Assembly: GCF_037201805.1 (NCBI RefSeq)
Contig: NZ_CP147404.1
Location: forward strand, 534,501 to 598,500
Length of the DNA stretch: 64,000 nt
Source: Bacillus sp. FJAT-52991
GTDB taxonomy: Bacteria; Bacillota; Bacilli; Bacillales; Domibacillaceae
Reading direction: 5' to 3'
The notes beneath the pieces were generated by a model. That model ran no database searches and had not been told where the DNA came from. It was given only the letters and a program-made list of their open reading frames with translations. Shown piece by piece: positions 1-8,956 of the stretch. The stretch's first letter is position 1; each line of letters begins with the position of its first letter. Position numbers and translations under genes: made by a program.

Positions 1-84
1 AAAGAGGGTCAACAAGTATTGCTCACTTATACAAAAGGCAGTGCCGATCAACGCCCAGCGTTAATCAATGTAGCAAAGATTTAA
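1..84 (+). CDS. C-terminal end of an unidentified protein
   Basis: Frame 1 is open from the first base to a TAA at 82-84 and ends in the peptide ...RPALINVAKI. Only 27 residues are inside the window and I do not recognise the family. A hairpin follows six bases after the stop, which fits the end of a transcription unit. Confidence 0.5.
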   Translation, partial: KEGQQVLLTYTKGSADQRPALINVAKI

Positions 85-89
85 AGAAA

Positions 90-118
90 AGCGGCAGGAG
101 CTACTCCCGCCGCTTATT
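90..118. terminator. Bidirectional terminator between convergent genes
   Basis: An AGCGGC...GCCGCT stem with an inner GGAG/CTCC extension lies between the end of the first gene and the convergent butanediol dehydrogenase gene. A-rich sequence upstream and T-rich sequence downstream suit both directions. Confidence 0.6.
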
Positions 119-123
119 AACTA

Positions 124-1173
124 TTATTCTGGTTTTACTAAAATTTTCACTTGATTCTTTTCTTTAAGAAGGGCATCGAAGCCTTCTGTGACAATATCAT
201 CTAGCTGAATGCGCTTTGTGACAAGGTGCTCTGCTTGGAAGTATCCTTGTTTCATAAGCTCCATCACAGCAGGGAAGATGTCGCGGTAAGCGATGATCCC
301 CTTCACTGTTTTTTCTTTTAGGACGATATTATTTGGGTGGAACTCTGCACCAGTTTCCCAGATACTGACGATAATCGTTTCACCTTCAAAGTTTGTACAA
401 TCAATGGATTGTTGAAGAACAACTGGTACACCAGTGACCTCAAATGCTACGTCAACGCCACCGTCAGATAGCTCTTTCAATTTCGCCACTGCATCTACTT
501 CTGCAGGATTCACACCGATGGCTCCAAGCTCTTCTGCTTTCGCGATTCGCTCTGGAGAAAGCTCCACCGCATAAATTTCAGAGGCACCGGCTGCTTTTAA
601 GGCTTCAATCACTAAAAGACCGATCGGACCTGTGCCAAATACGGCTGCTTTATCTCCCGCTTTTAACTTGCTTAGACGGACAGAATGAAGAGCAACAGCT
701 GCTGGTTCAACTAAAGCGCCTTGTTCAAAAGACAATCCTTCTGGCATTTTATGCACCATATGCTCATCAACCATTGTATATTCAGCGAAACCGCCGCCTC
801 CGCCTGATAAACCGTGGAAGCCTAATCCATCACAAAGATTGTATTTCCCTTTTTTACAAGCGGCACATTCACCACAAGAAAGAATTGGTTCTACAACGAC
901 TGGATCGCCAACACTTACTTTTGTTACTCCTTCGCCAACTTCAACGACTGTACCAGAAAATTCATGACCCATAATAATAGGTGCGATATCTTTACTGATA
1001 GGATGAGGAGCGTCTACTGGAACGAAAATAGGACCAGCTGCATATTCATGTAAATCACTTCCGCAAATACCAGCCCACTCTACTTTAATTTTTACTTTCC
1101 CTGTTGTAATTTGAGGTTCTTCCACGTTCTCCACACGAATATCATTTGCTTTATACCAACGTGCACTTTTCAT
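124..1173 (-). CDS. bdhA: (R,R)-2,3-butanediol dehydrogenase (zinc MDR family)
   Basis: This 349-residue protein is a medium-chain zinc alcohol dehydrogenase. It should interconvert acetoin and 2,3-butanediol with NAD(H) in the cytoplasm. Catalytic zinc ligands are visible as C37 (GICGSD), H70-E71 (GHEFSG) and E156. Four cysteines at about 100, 103, 106 and 114 form the structural-zinc lobe. The Rossmann motif GTGPIG is at 180-185. Length and motifs match Bacillus BdhA/YdjL. The start is set by a GGAGGG ribosome binding site a few bases upstream on the minus strand. It stands alone and is divergent from the rRNA methyltransferase gene. Exact substrate stereochemistry is inferred from family resemblance. 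Confidence 0.85.
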   Translation of the reverse strand: MKSARWYKANDIRVENVEEPQITTGKVKIKVEWAGICGSDLHEYAAGPIFVPVDAPHPISKDIAPIIMGHEFSGTVVEVGEGVTKVSVGDPVVVEPILSCGECAACKKGKYNLCDGLGFHGLSGGGGGFAEYTMVDEHMVHKMPEGLSFEQGALVEPAAVALHSVRLSKLKAGDKAAVFGTGPIGLLVIEALKAAGASEIYAVELSPERIAKAEELGAIGVNPAEVDAVAKLKELSDGGVDVAFEVTGVPVVLQQSIDCTNFEGETIIVSIWETGAEFHPNNIVLKEKTVKGIIAYRDIFPAVMELMKQGYFQAEHLVTKRIQLDDIVTEGFDALLKEKNQVKILVKPE

Positions 1174-1312
1174 AAAAAACCCTCCAGTTATGTAATTTGT
1201 CCTACACCCTCATCTTACCATCATTTGGTTCGTGAAAAATGGAATAGTCGTAAAGTTTTGTTACAGTTCTGTAAAAAATTTGTGTATTTATTTCTGTAGA
1301 AAGATAGCTGAT

Positions 1313-1340
1313 TTTGTCGATAGAGAAGTCGTGTTATAAT
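1313..1340 (+). promoter_or_regulatory. Probable sigma-A promoter of the rRNA methyltransferase gene
   Basis: TTTGTC at 1313-1318 and an extended -10 (TGTTATAAT, hexamer 1335-1340) are separated by 16 bases and lie about 40 bases upstream of the GTG start at 1381. Confidence 0.5.
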
Positions 1341-1380
1341 GATGGGATGTATTGAATAAATAAAGGGAGATATTAGAATC

Positions 1381-2754
1381 GTGGCAAAAATTCAAGCCCC
1401 TGTGCAAAAAAATGAAATCATTGATGTTGTATTCGAAGACTTAACGCATGACGGTCAAGCCGTCGCTAAAATTGAAGGTTATCCATTATTCGTGGCAGGT
1501 GCACTGCCTGGCGAAAAAGGAAGCATTCAAGCAACGAAACTCAATAAAGGCTACGGCTTTGGCCGTTTGATCGAATTAAAAGAAACAAGCCCGTTTAGAC
1601 AAGAGCCAGAATGTCCTATTTACTCGCAATGCGGCGGCTGTCAGCTTCAGCACTTATCATACGAAGGCCAGCTACAGGCGAAGGAAAAACAAGTTCGCGA
1701 CGTGATGGAGCGAATCGGCAAGCTAGAAGATGTAACCATTCACCCCGTACTCGGTGCGAATGATCCATGGCGTTACCGCAATAAAGCGCAAGTGCCGGTC
1801 GGTGAAGAAAACGGCGGCTTAGTCGCAGGATTTTATCAAAAACGGAGCCATTCCATCATTAATATGGAACAATGCCTCATCCAGCACGAAAAAAGTGATG
1901 AAGTCATTCAAAAAGTAAGAGCCATTTGCGACCGCTACGGCATCAAAGCCTATGATGAAGCAAAACATAAAGGCACGCTCCGCCACATCATGGCTCGCTA
2001 CGGCAAAATAACAGGAGAAGTCATGGTCGTGTTAGTCACACGCACAGAAGACTTCCCAAATAAAAAGAAGATCATCGAAGAAATCACCGAACAAATCGAC
2101 GGTGTCACATCGATCATCCAAAGCATCAACTCGAAAAAAACAAACGTCATCCTTGGTGACACAACAAAAGTTCTCTGGGGCAACGAAGTCATTTACGACT
2201 ACATCGGTGATATTAAATTCGCCATCTCGGCACGATCTTTTTATCAAGTCAACCCAGAACAAACGAAAGTTCTTTATGACAAAGCGTTAGAATACGCCAA
2301 CTTAACAGGAGAAGAACAAGTCATTGACGCCTACTGCGGCATTGGCACGATCTCCTTATTCTTAGCGCAAAAAGCGAAGAAAGTATACGGTGTAGAAATT
2401 GTCCCTGAAGCCATCGAAGACGCCAACCGCAACGCCGAATTAAACGGAATCACCAACGTCGAATTCGCTGTCGGAGAAGCGGAAACCGTTATTCCTGACT
2501 GGTATAAACAAGGCATTACCGCTGATGTCCTCGTTGTCGACCCGCCGAGAAAAGGCTGTGACGAAACGTTACTGCAAACAATCATTGATATGAAGCCAAA
2601 GAAAGTCGTGTATGTTTCTTGTAACCCGGCGACATTGGCACGAGATTTAAGAGTGTTAGAAGATGGTGGGTATAAGACAGTGGAGATCCAGCCGGTGGAT
2701 ATGTTTCCGATGACTACTCATTGTGAATCGGTGGCGTGGTTGGAGTTGGTATAA
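1381..2754 (+). CDS. rlmCD: 23S rRNA (uracil-C5)-methyltransferase, RlmCD/TrmA family
   Basis: This 457-residue SAM-dependent RNA methyltransferase transfers a methyl group to C5 of uridines in 23S rRNA. It has an N-terminal TRAM domain (about 10-65). Iron-sulfur cysteines are C78, C84 and C87 ([10 protein letters not shown]) plus one in MEQC. The SAM-binding motif is DAYCGIGT near 320, and the catalytic cysteine lies in [11 protein letters not shown] near 412. Full length for the RumA-type family. It starts at GTG with a GGGAGA site upstream and ends before a clear terminator. In Bacillus a single enzyme of this type modifies both U747 and U1939, hence the RlmCD name; this dual specificity is family knowledge. 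Confidence 0.88.
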   Translation: MAKIQAPVQKNEIIDVVFEDLTHDGQAVAKIEGYPLFVAGALPGEKGSIQATKLNKGYGFGRLIELKETSPFRQEPECPIYSQCGGCQLQHLSYEGQLQAKEKQVRDVMERIGKLEDVTIHPVLGANDPWRYRNKAQVPVGEENGGLVAGFYQKRSHSIINMEQCLIQHEKSDEVIQKVRAICDRYGIKAYDEAKHKGTLRHIMARYGKITGEVMVVLVTRTEDFPNKKKIIEEITEQIDGVTSIIQSINSKKTNVILGDTTKVLWGNEVIYDYIGDIKFAISARSFYQVNPEQTKVLYDKALEYANLTGEEQVIDAYCGIGTISLFLAQKAKKVYGVEIVPEAIEDANRNAELNGITNVEFAVGEAETVIPDWYKQGITADVLVVDPPRKGCDETLLQTIIDMKPKKVVYVSCNPATLARDLRVLEDGGYKTVEIQPVDMFPMTTHCESVAWLELV

Positions 2755-2757
2755 TAG

Positions 2758-2800
2758 AAAAGCAGTTGATATAGAAAAAATCTATACCATCTGCTTTTTT
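2758..2800 (+). terminator. Intrinsic terminator after rlmCD
   Basis: An AGCAG...CTGCT stem with an inner TATAGA/TCTATA helix is followed by a T-run directly after the stop codon. Confidence 0.75.
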
Positions 2801-3003
2801 GTTTATAAAAAATACCATTCAGGACTGATTTTAGTTAAGATAAAAATTGCCGATTTTCACAAATTATAAATGTCCAAATGTATTTGTGTTTGATAATAAG
2901 TTATTAAGCATGATATAAGTGTAAAAGAAGTGGAACATTTGGCTTTATATTTTTTGACTGAGAGTTTGAAGTTGTATCCATAGTGAGAGGATTTGAGTTT
3001 GAA

Positions 3004-3993
3004 ATGATAGATAACTTTTGGCGTGATTTACCACGACCATTTTTTGTACTTGCACCGATGGAAGATGTGACAGATGTTGTTTTTCGTCACGTAGTAAGTG
3101 AAGCCGGTCGACCGGATGTATTTTTTACAGAGTTTACAAACTCGGATAGCTATTGTCATCCAGATGGGATCAAAAGTGTGCGTGGCCGTTTGACCTTTAC
3201 AGAAGATGAACAGCCAATGGTGGCACATATTTGGGGGGATAATCCCGACTATTTCCGTCAAATGAGTATTGGCATGGCAGAGCTAGGATTTAAAGGCATC
3301 GATATTAATATGGGCTGCCCTGTCCCGAATGTGGCATCGAGAGGGAAAGGTAGTGGCCTTATTTTACGTCCAGATGTTGCGGCAGAACTTATTCAAGCAG
3401 CAAAAGCGGGTGGATTGCCTGTCAGCGTGAAAACAAGACTTGGCTATAAGGATGTAAATGAGTGGGAGGAGTGGCTAACGCATATTTTAAAACAGGATAT
3501 TGCGAACCTTTCTATTCATTTACGTACAAGAGAGGAAATGAGCCAAGTAGATGCGCATTGGGAGCTAATTCCGGAAATCAAAAAATTACGTGACCGTATC
3601 GCACCAAATACGCTACTAACAATCAATGGAGACATTCCTGACCGTCAAACGGGGCTGCAGCTTGCCCAGCAATATGGTATTGATGGCGTTATGATCGGGC
3701 GAGGTATTTTTAAAAATCCGTTTGCTTTTGAAAAAGAGCCAAAAGAGCATAGCAGTAAAGAATACCTTGATCTTTTAAGACTGCAGCTTGATCTTCAAGA
3801 TCAATATGCGGAAGTACTGCCACGTTCCATCACAGGGCTTCACCGCTTTTTCAAAATTTATGTTAAAGGATTCCATGGAGCTGCTGAATTAAGAAATCAA
3901 TTGATGAGTACGAAATCAACAGATGAAGTGCGTGCATTGCTTGATAACTTTGAAAAGAATGTTAATGGGACAGGAGACAGTGAAATGATGTAA
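3004..3993 (+). CDS. tRNA-dihydrouridine synthase family protein
   Basis: An FMN-dependent TIM-barrel enzyme that reduces uridine to dihydrouridine in tRNA. Motifs run in family order: APMEDVTD near the N-terminus (FMN site), [16 protein letters not shown] with the catalytic cysteine, VKTRLGY, HLRTREE, NGDI, and the phosphate-binding [12 protein letters not shown]. The reading frame is also open to a GTG at 2983, but protein start MIDNFW at 3004 is more typical and a GAGAGGA element precedes it. It gives about 329 residues. It is probably one of several Dus paralogues; which uridine it modifies cannot be told. A gene-poor stretch follows. Confidence 0.85.
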   Translation: MIDNFWRDLPRPFFVLAPMEDVTDVVFRHVVSEAGRPDVFFTEFTNSDSYCHPDGIKSVRGRLTFTEDEQPMVAHIWGDNPDYFRQMSIGMAELGFKGIDINMGCPVPNVASRGKGSGLILRPDVAAELIQAAKAGGLPVSVKTRLGYKDVNEWEEWLTHILKQDIANLSIHLRTREEMSQVDAHWELIPEIKKLRDRIAPNTLLTINGDIPDRQTGLQLAQQYGIDGVMIGRGIFKNPFAFEKEPKEHSSKEYLDLLRLQLDLQDQYAEVLPRSITGLHRFFKIYVKGFHGAAELRNQLMSTKSTDEVRALLDNFEKNVNGTGDSEMM

Positions 3994-4146
3994 CTCTCAA
4001 AAAGTTAGAGGAAAATGAATTACATCAACTTATGTGTACTTACTTTATTCAGTTTCAAGTTCCTTTACAGACGGCAATTTTTGTTTTGGTAAGGTCTGTT
4101 TTCTGAAAGGAAAGGTTTTAAGAATGTGATAAATCCACTAGCACCC

Positions 4147-4215
4147 TTGTGTTGCCATATACACTTTGCACATGTGGAGTGTGTAGCTTGGCTAAGTTTA
4201 AAAGAAGACAACTAA
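4147..4215 (+). pseudogene. C-terminal gene remnant, copy A of three
   Basis: This reads L-C-C-H-I-H-F-A-H-V-E-C-V... and stops at TAA 4213-4215. The same C-terminal signature (C-x-HSGHVESV, 10-16 residues before a stop) recurs at 6054-6113 and 24147-24209. All three are out of genomic context and are followed by a hairpin with a T-run, as expected for leftovers of one mobile element's gene end. The family is not identified. Confidence 0.45.
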
Positions 4216-4319
4216 CAGCGCGGAGTATCGCAAGAGCGTAGTTATACAATCCGGATATTGTCATTGAAGAGGTAGCGGGAAAGCCATCTTTCGCAAGATA
4301 AATTCGGAACAGGAAAAGG

Positions 4320-4356
4320 GCAGTGTTTTTGAGAAATCAAAGCACTGCTTTTTCTT
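4320..4356 (+). terminator. Terminator-like hairpin
   Basis: GCAGTG (4320-4325) pairs with CACTGC (about 4343-4348) around a loop with further TTGA/TCAA pairing and is followed by TTTTTCTTTT. It lies downstream of gene remnant copy A rather than of an intact gene. Confidence 0.55.
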
Positions 4357-4612
4357 TTAGTCAACGCTGCGGTGGAAAGAGTCTTCTAAGCGTATCTGGG
4401 AGGTTGTAGTATAACCTTCACAAGTATTAATTAGAGCAAGACTATAAAACATGTTTTTAAAGTGTTAAAGTATTAATTTAGCGGGCATTAGTTTAAAAGT
4501 GCTGAGGGCTACAGTCTTAAGGATCGATTCTATTTAACATGATAATTTAGAGCATGTTAGAGGATATGCTTTGACTGCTGGATAAATAATCAATATTTTA
4601 GGAGGAATAACA

Positions 4613-5143
4613 ATGGATATGAGCAATAACGATATATTAAAAAGAGTAAGATATGCTATGGATATAAAAGATATAGATATGGTGGAAATTTTTAAACTTG
4701 GTGGTATGGAAGTAACGAAAGAAGAAGTAGTCGATATGCTTACAACAGTAAAGAAAAGCCCACAACATGAAGCTGAAAATAATGATGTAGTCGAAAATGA
4801 TTACGTACTAACATGCGATATTATGATGTTAGAGTCATTTTTAAATGGTTTTATTACTTTTAAAAGAGGAAAGCAAGATCCGAAACCAGGGCAACCGGCT
4901 GGACAAGCAATGCCTTTACAAACTAATGAAAGTGCCAATAACCTTCTTCTAAAGAAAATGAAAATAGCACTATCATTAACGAGTGAGGATGTGCTTGATA
5001 TACTAGATAGCGTAGGGGTTAAGGTATCAAAAGGAGAGTTAGGCGCTCTATTAAGAAAGAAAGGTCATATGAATTACAGAGAGTGCGGTGATAGATACGC
5101 AAGGAATTTCTTAAAGGGACTAGCTGTTAAATATAGAGGATAA
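4613..5143 (+). CDS. DUF1456 family protein (YehS-like)
   Basis: This 176-residue protein has two copies of the DUF1456 repeat. One is near residues 4-42 (NDILKRVRYAMD...) and the other near 108-150 (NLLLKKMKIAL...). A linker rich in Pro, Gln and Gly joins them. No catalytic motif is visible and the function of the family is unknown. An AGGAGG site lies just upstream of the ATG and a terminator follows. It appears to be monocistronic. Confidence 0.8.
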   Translation: MDMSNNDILKRVRYAMDIKDIDMVEIFKLGGMEVTKEEVVDMLTTVKKSPQHEAENNDVVENDYVLTCDIMMLESFLNGFITFKRGKQDPKPGQPAGQAMPLQTNESANNLLLKKMKIALSLTSEDVLDILDSVGVKVSKGELGALLRKKGHMNYRECGDRYARNFLKGLAVKYRG

Positions 5144-5186
5144 GCATTGTAACATTTATGTTAAAACAGTAAATGATATAATAGAT

Positions 5187-5216
5187 AGAGTAGGTTGTCT
5201 GTAGCCTACTCTTTTT
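5187..5216 (+). terminator. Intrinsic terminator after DUF1456 gene
   Basis: An AGAGTAGG/CCTACTCT stem is followed by a run of six T residues. Confidence 0.8.
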
Positions 5217-5257
5217 TATGTGTAAAAATAACATGAACAAATACGCTAGGTGATGAA

Positions 5258-5965
5258 ATGATACATACATATTTAGGTGAGACAATTAATTTTCATATAA
5301 CTTACAAGAAGAAAAAATCAGTACGTCTTTATGTAGATTCTTACGGAAATGTTGAAGTACAAGCTCCAAAAGGGACACCAGTTGAATACGTGATCCAATT
5401 GTTAGAGGAGAAATGGGATTGGATTCAGAAAACACGTAAGGAAATGAATGAGAGAATGCGCGGACCGCAGGAGAAGGCTTATGATCAAGGAGAGGGCTTT
5501 TTGTATTTAGGAAACACGTATCCGATACAGATTTCTCAAGATGCAAATATTGCGCAAGACAATGCAGTTTTTGAAGGGGATAAGCTACATATTTATGTGA
5601 AAGAGCTTAAGGATGAGAAAATCCAGCAGGCTTTAAAGCGATTTTACTATAAACAGTGTAAAGCGTTAGTGGAGAAGAGTATTAAAGTGCATCAAAGCAA
5701 CTTTAAAACAAAACCAAGGTCCATTCGTATTACAGATAGTAGTCGTACGTGGGGAACTTGTGATTCCAATCTACAGTTAACGTTTAATTGGAAGTTAGCA
5801 ATGGCACCACTGAGGGTGATTGATTATGTAGTCGTTCACGAAATGTGCCATATGGTCCATCTAAATCATGATCGCTCTTTTTGGCGCCTCGTCGGGAAGA
5901 TAATGCCTGATTATAAAGAAATGGAAAACTGGTTAGCGTTATCAAGCTGGAAAATGACTGTTTAG
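5258..5965 (+). CDS. YgjP-like zinc metallopeptidase (DUF45, M48-like)
   Basis: This 235-residue cytoplasmic protein carries the zinc-binding HEMCH motif (HExxH) near residue 195, followed by HLNH and FWRLV as in the DUF45/WLM metallopeptidases. The N-terminal half has the basic, beta-rich region typical of the family (KKKKSVRLYVDSYGNVEVQAP). There is no signal peptide or membrane segment. The substrate of this family is not established. It starts at ATG in a GTGATGAAATG context and stands alone. Confidence 0.82.
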   Translation: MIHTYLGETINFHITYKKKKSVRLYVDSYGNVEVQAPKGTPVEYVIQLLEEKWDWIQKTRKEMNERMRGPQEKAYDQGEGFLYLGNTYPIQISQDANIAQDNAVFEGDKLHIYVKELKDEKIQQALKRFYYKQCKALVEKSIKVHQSNFKTKPRSIRITDSSRTWGTCDSNLQLTFNWKLAMAPLRVIDYVVVHEMCHMVHLNHDRSFWRLVGKIMPDYKEMENWLALSSWKMTV

Positions 5966-6053
5966 CAGTGACATCGTTGGAGCGATTACTATTACACTAC
6001 AGTTTTAGTTTATAATTGCTTCTTCTCTTATAACTGAACTCACAAACATCCCA

Positions 6054-6113
6054 TTGTATTGCCACATACACTCTGGACACGTGGAGTCGGTAGCAAAGCT
6101 TATAATAAATTAA
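6054..6113 (+). pseudogene. C-terminal gene remnant, copy B of three
   Basis: This reads L-Y-C-H-I-H-S-G-H-V-E-S-V-A-K-L-I-I-N-stop. The core CHIHSGHVESV matches copies A and C. Downstream, GAGTTGTCCCAAAA resembles the terminal inverted repeat of an insertion sequence. A mobile-element origin is inference. Confidence 0.5.
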
Positions 6114-6167
6114 TTTCAGAGAGTTGTCCCAAAAGGGTGAACTCAGCCAAAACCGAGTAAAAAACGA

Positions 6168-6206
6168 AAGCCAAGAACGTTGATTTAGCAACGTTCTTGG
6201 CTTTTT
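6168..6206 (+). terminator. Strong terminator-like hairpin
   Basis: AGCCAAGAACGTT pairs perfectly with AACGTTCTTGGCT across a short loop, followed by TTTTT. It lies downstream of remnant copy B. Confidence 0.65.
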
Positions 6207-6281
6207 GAGTTGGTGCAATTTTTATTCAAAAAATACTTATTGGATAGCCCTTATTTTTAAAAAAATAATCATTAAGGAAAA

Positions 6282-6331
6282 CGTAAGAATTAAGAAAAAG
6301 ATTCTTAAAGAGATAATGATATCATCTTTAA
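6282..6331 (+). promoter_or_regulatory. Possible response-regulator box upstream of ABC operon
   Basis: Repeated TTAAGA/TCTTAA-like half-sites (TAAGAATTAAGA, GATTCTTAAAGAG) and an imperfect palindrome AAAGAGATAATGATATCATCTTT lie 50-95 bases before the first ABC gene. OmpR-type regulators bind such repeats. Binding by the regulator encoded at 8957 is inference. Confidence 0.3.
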
Positions 6332-6377
6332 CAAATATTAGCTTTTCTTGTAATGGGAAGCAGAGTGGGGTGTGAAA

Positions 6378-7292
6378 ATGAATTCAATTGTAAAAGTTTT
6401 GGAGGTACGGGATGTATCTAAATCAATAAAAAAAAGGCAGCTGCTTCATGAACTTAACTTTGATATACATAAGGGTGATATTTGTGGGTTTCTAGGACCC
6501 AATGGTGCGGGCAAGACTACTTTGATCAGAATTATAATGGGACTGGTTAAGCCTTCTCAAGGGGATGTCCTAGTCTTAGGGCATTCTGTAACAAAACAGA
6601 GGAGTAAAGCATTAGAAAGGGTAGGAGCAATCGTTGAAACCCCCATTTTTTTCGACCATATGACGGGAAGGGGAAATTTGAAAAACTTGATAAAGCTGCA
6701 TCCTAATATTCCTAAGTCCGATAAGAACAAAAAAGTGGAAGAAGTTTTGGATTTGGTTGGCTTAACAGAAAGAGGAGATGATAAAGTTGGCACCTATTCT
6801 CTAGGAATGAAGCAAAGGTTAGGAATTGCTCAGGCGCTATTAGGAGACCCTGAAGTGATTATTCTGGATGAGCCAGCAAACGGCCTTGATCCTATGGGAA
6901 TGAAATTTTTGCGGGATCTGATTCTTTATTTAAGAGATGAAAGAGGGCTGACATTTTTAATATCAAGCCATTTACTAGATGAACTGCAGCAAATAAGCAA
7001 TAAGATTATCATGATTAATGAAGGCAAGCTGAAATGGAAAGGAAGACTTGATGACCTTATGGGAAAAGCAAAGTGGAAGATTCGCTGTGAACAAACGGAT
7101 AAAGTCTTAAATCTTTTAAAAGGAAAAATCCAAATAAAGAGAATAGATTCAAAGACCCTTGAAGCAGTGTGTACAGAAGAAGAACTACAAACTCTCCAGA
7201 GACTTCTGGTAGCAGAAAAGATTGGCATCACGAGTATAGAAAAATCAGAAAGAAACTTAGAACAAATATTTATTGAGCTGATGGCACAATGA
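6378..7292 (+). CDS. ABC transporter ATP-binding protein (BcrA-type)
   Basis: Cytoplasmic ATPase of a drug/peptide-type ABC-2 exporter. The Walker A motif is GPNGAGKTT near residue 41, the signature is YSLGMKQRLG, Walker B is VIILDEPANGLDP and the switch histidine lies in ISSHLLDEL. A C-terminal tail of about 90 residues is typical of BcrA/BceA-like proteins. The ATG at 6378 has a GTGGGG site seven bases upstream, so I prefer it to the GTG at 6372. It overlaps the following permease by four bases (ATGA), showing translational coupling. The substrate is unknown; lantibiotic or bacitracin-type resistance is common for this arrangement. Confidence 0.85.
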   Translation: MNSIVKVLEVRDVSKSIKKRQLLHELNFDIHKGDICGFLGPNGAGKTTLIRIIMGLVKPSQGDVLVLGHSVTKQRSKALERVGAIVETPIFFDHMTGRGNLKNLIKLHPNIPKSDKNKKVEEVLDLVGLTERGDDKVGTYSLGMKQRLGIAQALLGDPEVIILDEPANGLDPMGMKFLRDLILYLRDERGLTFLISSHLLDELQQISNKIIMINEGKLKWKGRLDDLMGKAKWKIRCEQTDKVLNLLKGKIQIKRIDSKTLEAVCTEEELQTLQRLLVAEKIGITSIEKSERNLEQIFIELMAQ

Positions 7293-8107
7293 AGCCCTTA
7301 TTTCATAATGAATGGGAACGGCTTTGGAGCAAAAAAAGTTCATTTCTTTTTTTACTTCTAATCCCATTCCTTGTTTTCATCACTGCCATTCAATCTTTGG
7401 AAAATAATAAAATTCTCGAAAAAACGGATCCACAGTATTCTTTCTGGTCGAATTTTCCTGTTATGAGTTTGGCTGAAGTCTTTATGCTGTATTTTAATAT
7501 TGTTGCTGTTTTGTTAGTCGTAATGAGCTTTACCTATGAATACAGGACGGGTCAGCTGAGAATGATCCTGCAAAGAAGCTATAGTTTTTCGAAAGTGTTT
7601 TTGGCGAAGTATATTGTTGTTTTGTTATATCTATTCTTATTGCTGGCTTTCTATTTCGTTTGTTCTTTAGTTGCGGGATTGATCTTTTTTGAAGGTGCAG
7701 AAGAAGTATACCTTTTCTATCAGCATGAGCCGGTTACGCAAATAAAATCTTTATCTTACAGTGTAGACTATTATCTTCTATCTTTCCTTTCGCTGACAGC
7801 TGTAGCTAGTACGGCGATCTTCGTGGGAGTTGTAAGCAGATCATCAACATCTGCTTTTGCCGTAACAGCAGTTTTTTTGCTAGTTTCCATGCTTTATCCG
7901 GTACTTCTAGGAATGTTTGGAGAAGCAATTGGCTATTCCCAGTATGTCTATTTTTCTCTTATTGAGATACAGTTTAGCGGAGTTGTTCAAATGCTTACGA
8001 ATAACCTGTTTTTAAGGAGATGGATATTCTCAATATTGGTGATCTATATCGTCTTAGGCACGAGTGCTTCTCTATGGGTGTTTTCTAAGAGAGATTCCTT
8101 ACATTAA
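7289..8107 (+). CDS. ABC-2 type permease, first of two
   Basis: A 272-residue integral membrane protein with about six hydrophobic segments. The first follows MKPLFHNEWERLWSKKSSFLF, the usual amphipathic start of ABC-2 permeases. The YEYRTGQLRMIL motif after the second segment is characteristic of this class. It is coupled to the upstream ATPase by a four-base overlap and to a second permease downstream, with which it probably forms a heterodimeric channel. Confidence 0.75.
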   Translation: MKPLFHNEWERLWSKKSSFLFLLLIPFLVFITAIQSLENNKILEKTDPQYSFWSNFPVMSLAEVFMLYFNIVAVLLVVMSFTYEYRTGQLRMILQRSYSFSKVFLAKYIVVLLYLFLLLAFYFVCSLVAGLIFFEGAEEVYLFYQHEPVTQIKSLSYSVDYYLLSFLSLTAVASTAIFVGVVSRSSTSAFAVTAVFLLVSMLYPVLLGMFGEAIGYSQYVYFSLIEIQFSGVVQMLTNNLFLRRWIFSILVIYIVLGTSASLWVFSKRDSLH

Positions 8108-8123
8108 AAGGAGGGAAAATAAA

Positions 8124-8885
8124 TTGAATGGATTGCTTAACAGTGAATGGCAAAGAATGTACAGCAAAAGAAAAAATATCTTGTTCTTTACCATATTTAT
8201 AGTTTATATTTTGGTTCAATCTTTGTTAGCAGAGAACTTGTTCTTTACTATGGAAGAAAGTACTCCCCTTAATTCGCTGAATTACTCTATTTTTCTGCTG
8301 AAAAAAATCTATTATTTGATGATTCTCATTATATTGCCGGTGCTGTGTATTGATAGCATTAATGGTGAGTACCAATCCGGAGAGCTTCGTCTAGTTGCCA
8401 TTAGACCATTGTCATTGAAGCGAATATTATATACGAAATGGTTCCTGATGATTGCTGTGGTAGCAGCTATAATGGTTATTACATATGCAGTTGGAACGGC
8501 TGCAGGATACTTGTTTTACCCGAAGGCTAATTCTGTAAGTTTTTATTATGAAAATGCACCCGTTTTAGGAGTAGCGGAAGCTTACATTTATCATCTAAAG
8601 TATTACTTCGGTGTTTTTTTCATTTTCGTTGCCTTGATTGGAATTGCCAGTTTATTAAGTGTCGCTCTGCCGAATACTATAATTTCTGTTATAGCATACT
8701 TGTTTTTACTATTTATATCCGTGTACTTCAGCGATCTGTTCGATATTTTCCTGTTCGGCAGCCAAGAGATGTTTGTATTATTAGCTGAGGCAGACCGCTC
8801 CTACTTATGGTGTATCTTATTTGTTATTCTTCTAACGTATTCTTTAACACTTTTGATCTGGAAAAATAGGGGTTGGGTTAAATAG
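8124..8885 (+). CDS. ABC-2 type permease, second of two
   Basis: About 253 residues with six predicted membrane segments. I chose the TTG at 8124 because AAAGGAGGG lies nine bases before it. The frame extends upstream to an ATG at 8064, but that would overlap the previous gene by 44 bases. Like its neighbour it begins with an amphipathic LNSEWQRMYSKRKN segment and has NGEYQSGELRLVAIRP after the second helix. It is probably the partner subunit of the permease at 7289-8107. Confidence 0.75.
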   Translation: MNGLLNSEWQRMYSKRKNILFFTIFIVYILVQSLLAENLFFTMEESTPLNSLNYSIFLLKKIYYLMILIILPVLCIDSINGEYQSGELRLVAIRPLSLKRILYTKWFLMIAVVAAIMVITYAVGTAAGYLFYPKANSVSFYYENAPVLGVAEAYIYHLKYYFGVFFIFVALIGIASLLSVALPNTIISVIAYLFLLFISVYFSDLFDIFLFGSQEMFVLLAEADRSYLWCILFVILLTYSLTLLIWKNRGWVK

Positions 8886-8956
8886 ACAAAGCTATTGGGA
8901 AATACTAAAATATGTTAAAGTTGAAGTGTATCTAAATAATATTTGAGGTGATACAC

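Larger units (their letters stand above)
3994..4612. other. Gene-poor region with a decayed gene end and a hairpin
   Basis: No intact gene was found in these 619 bases. They contain a 69-base gene remnant (4147-4215) shared with two other places in the window and a terminator-like hairpin (about 4320-4356). The A/T-rich leader of the next gene follows. The rest shows nothing I can name. Confidence 0.5.
5966..6377. other. Gene-free stretch with a gene remnant, hairpin and promoter region
   Basis: This stretch holds remnant copy B (6054-6113), a strong terminator-like hairpin (6168-6206) and the A/T-rich promoter region of the following ABC operon. No intact coding sequence is supported. Confidence 0.5.

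Noticed and set aside
444..974. A 176-codon open frame on the plus strand opposite bdhA.
   Set aside because: It lies entirely inside the well-supported bdhA gene on the other strand and its Leu/Arg/His-rich translation has no family features.
4210..4360. The structured region after remnant copy A considered as a regulatory RNA or riboswitch.
   Set aside because: No aptamer signature was recognised and it is not placed directly before a gene; the terminator-like hairpin alone does not justify the call.
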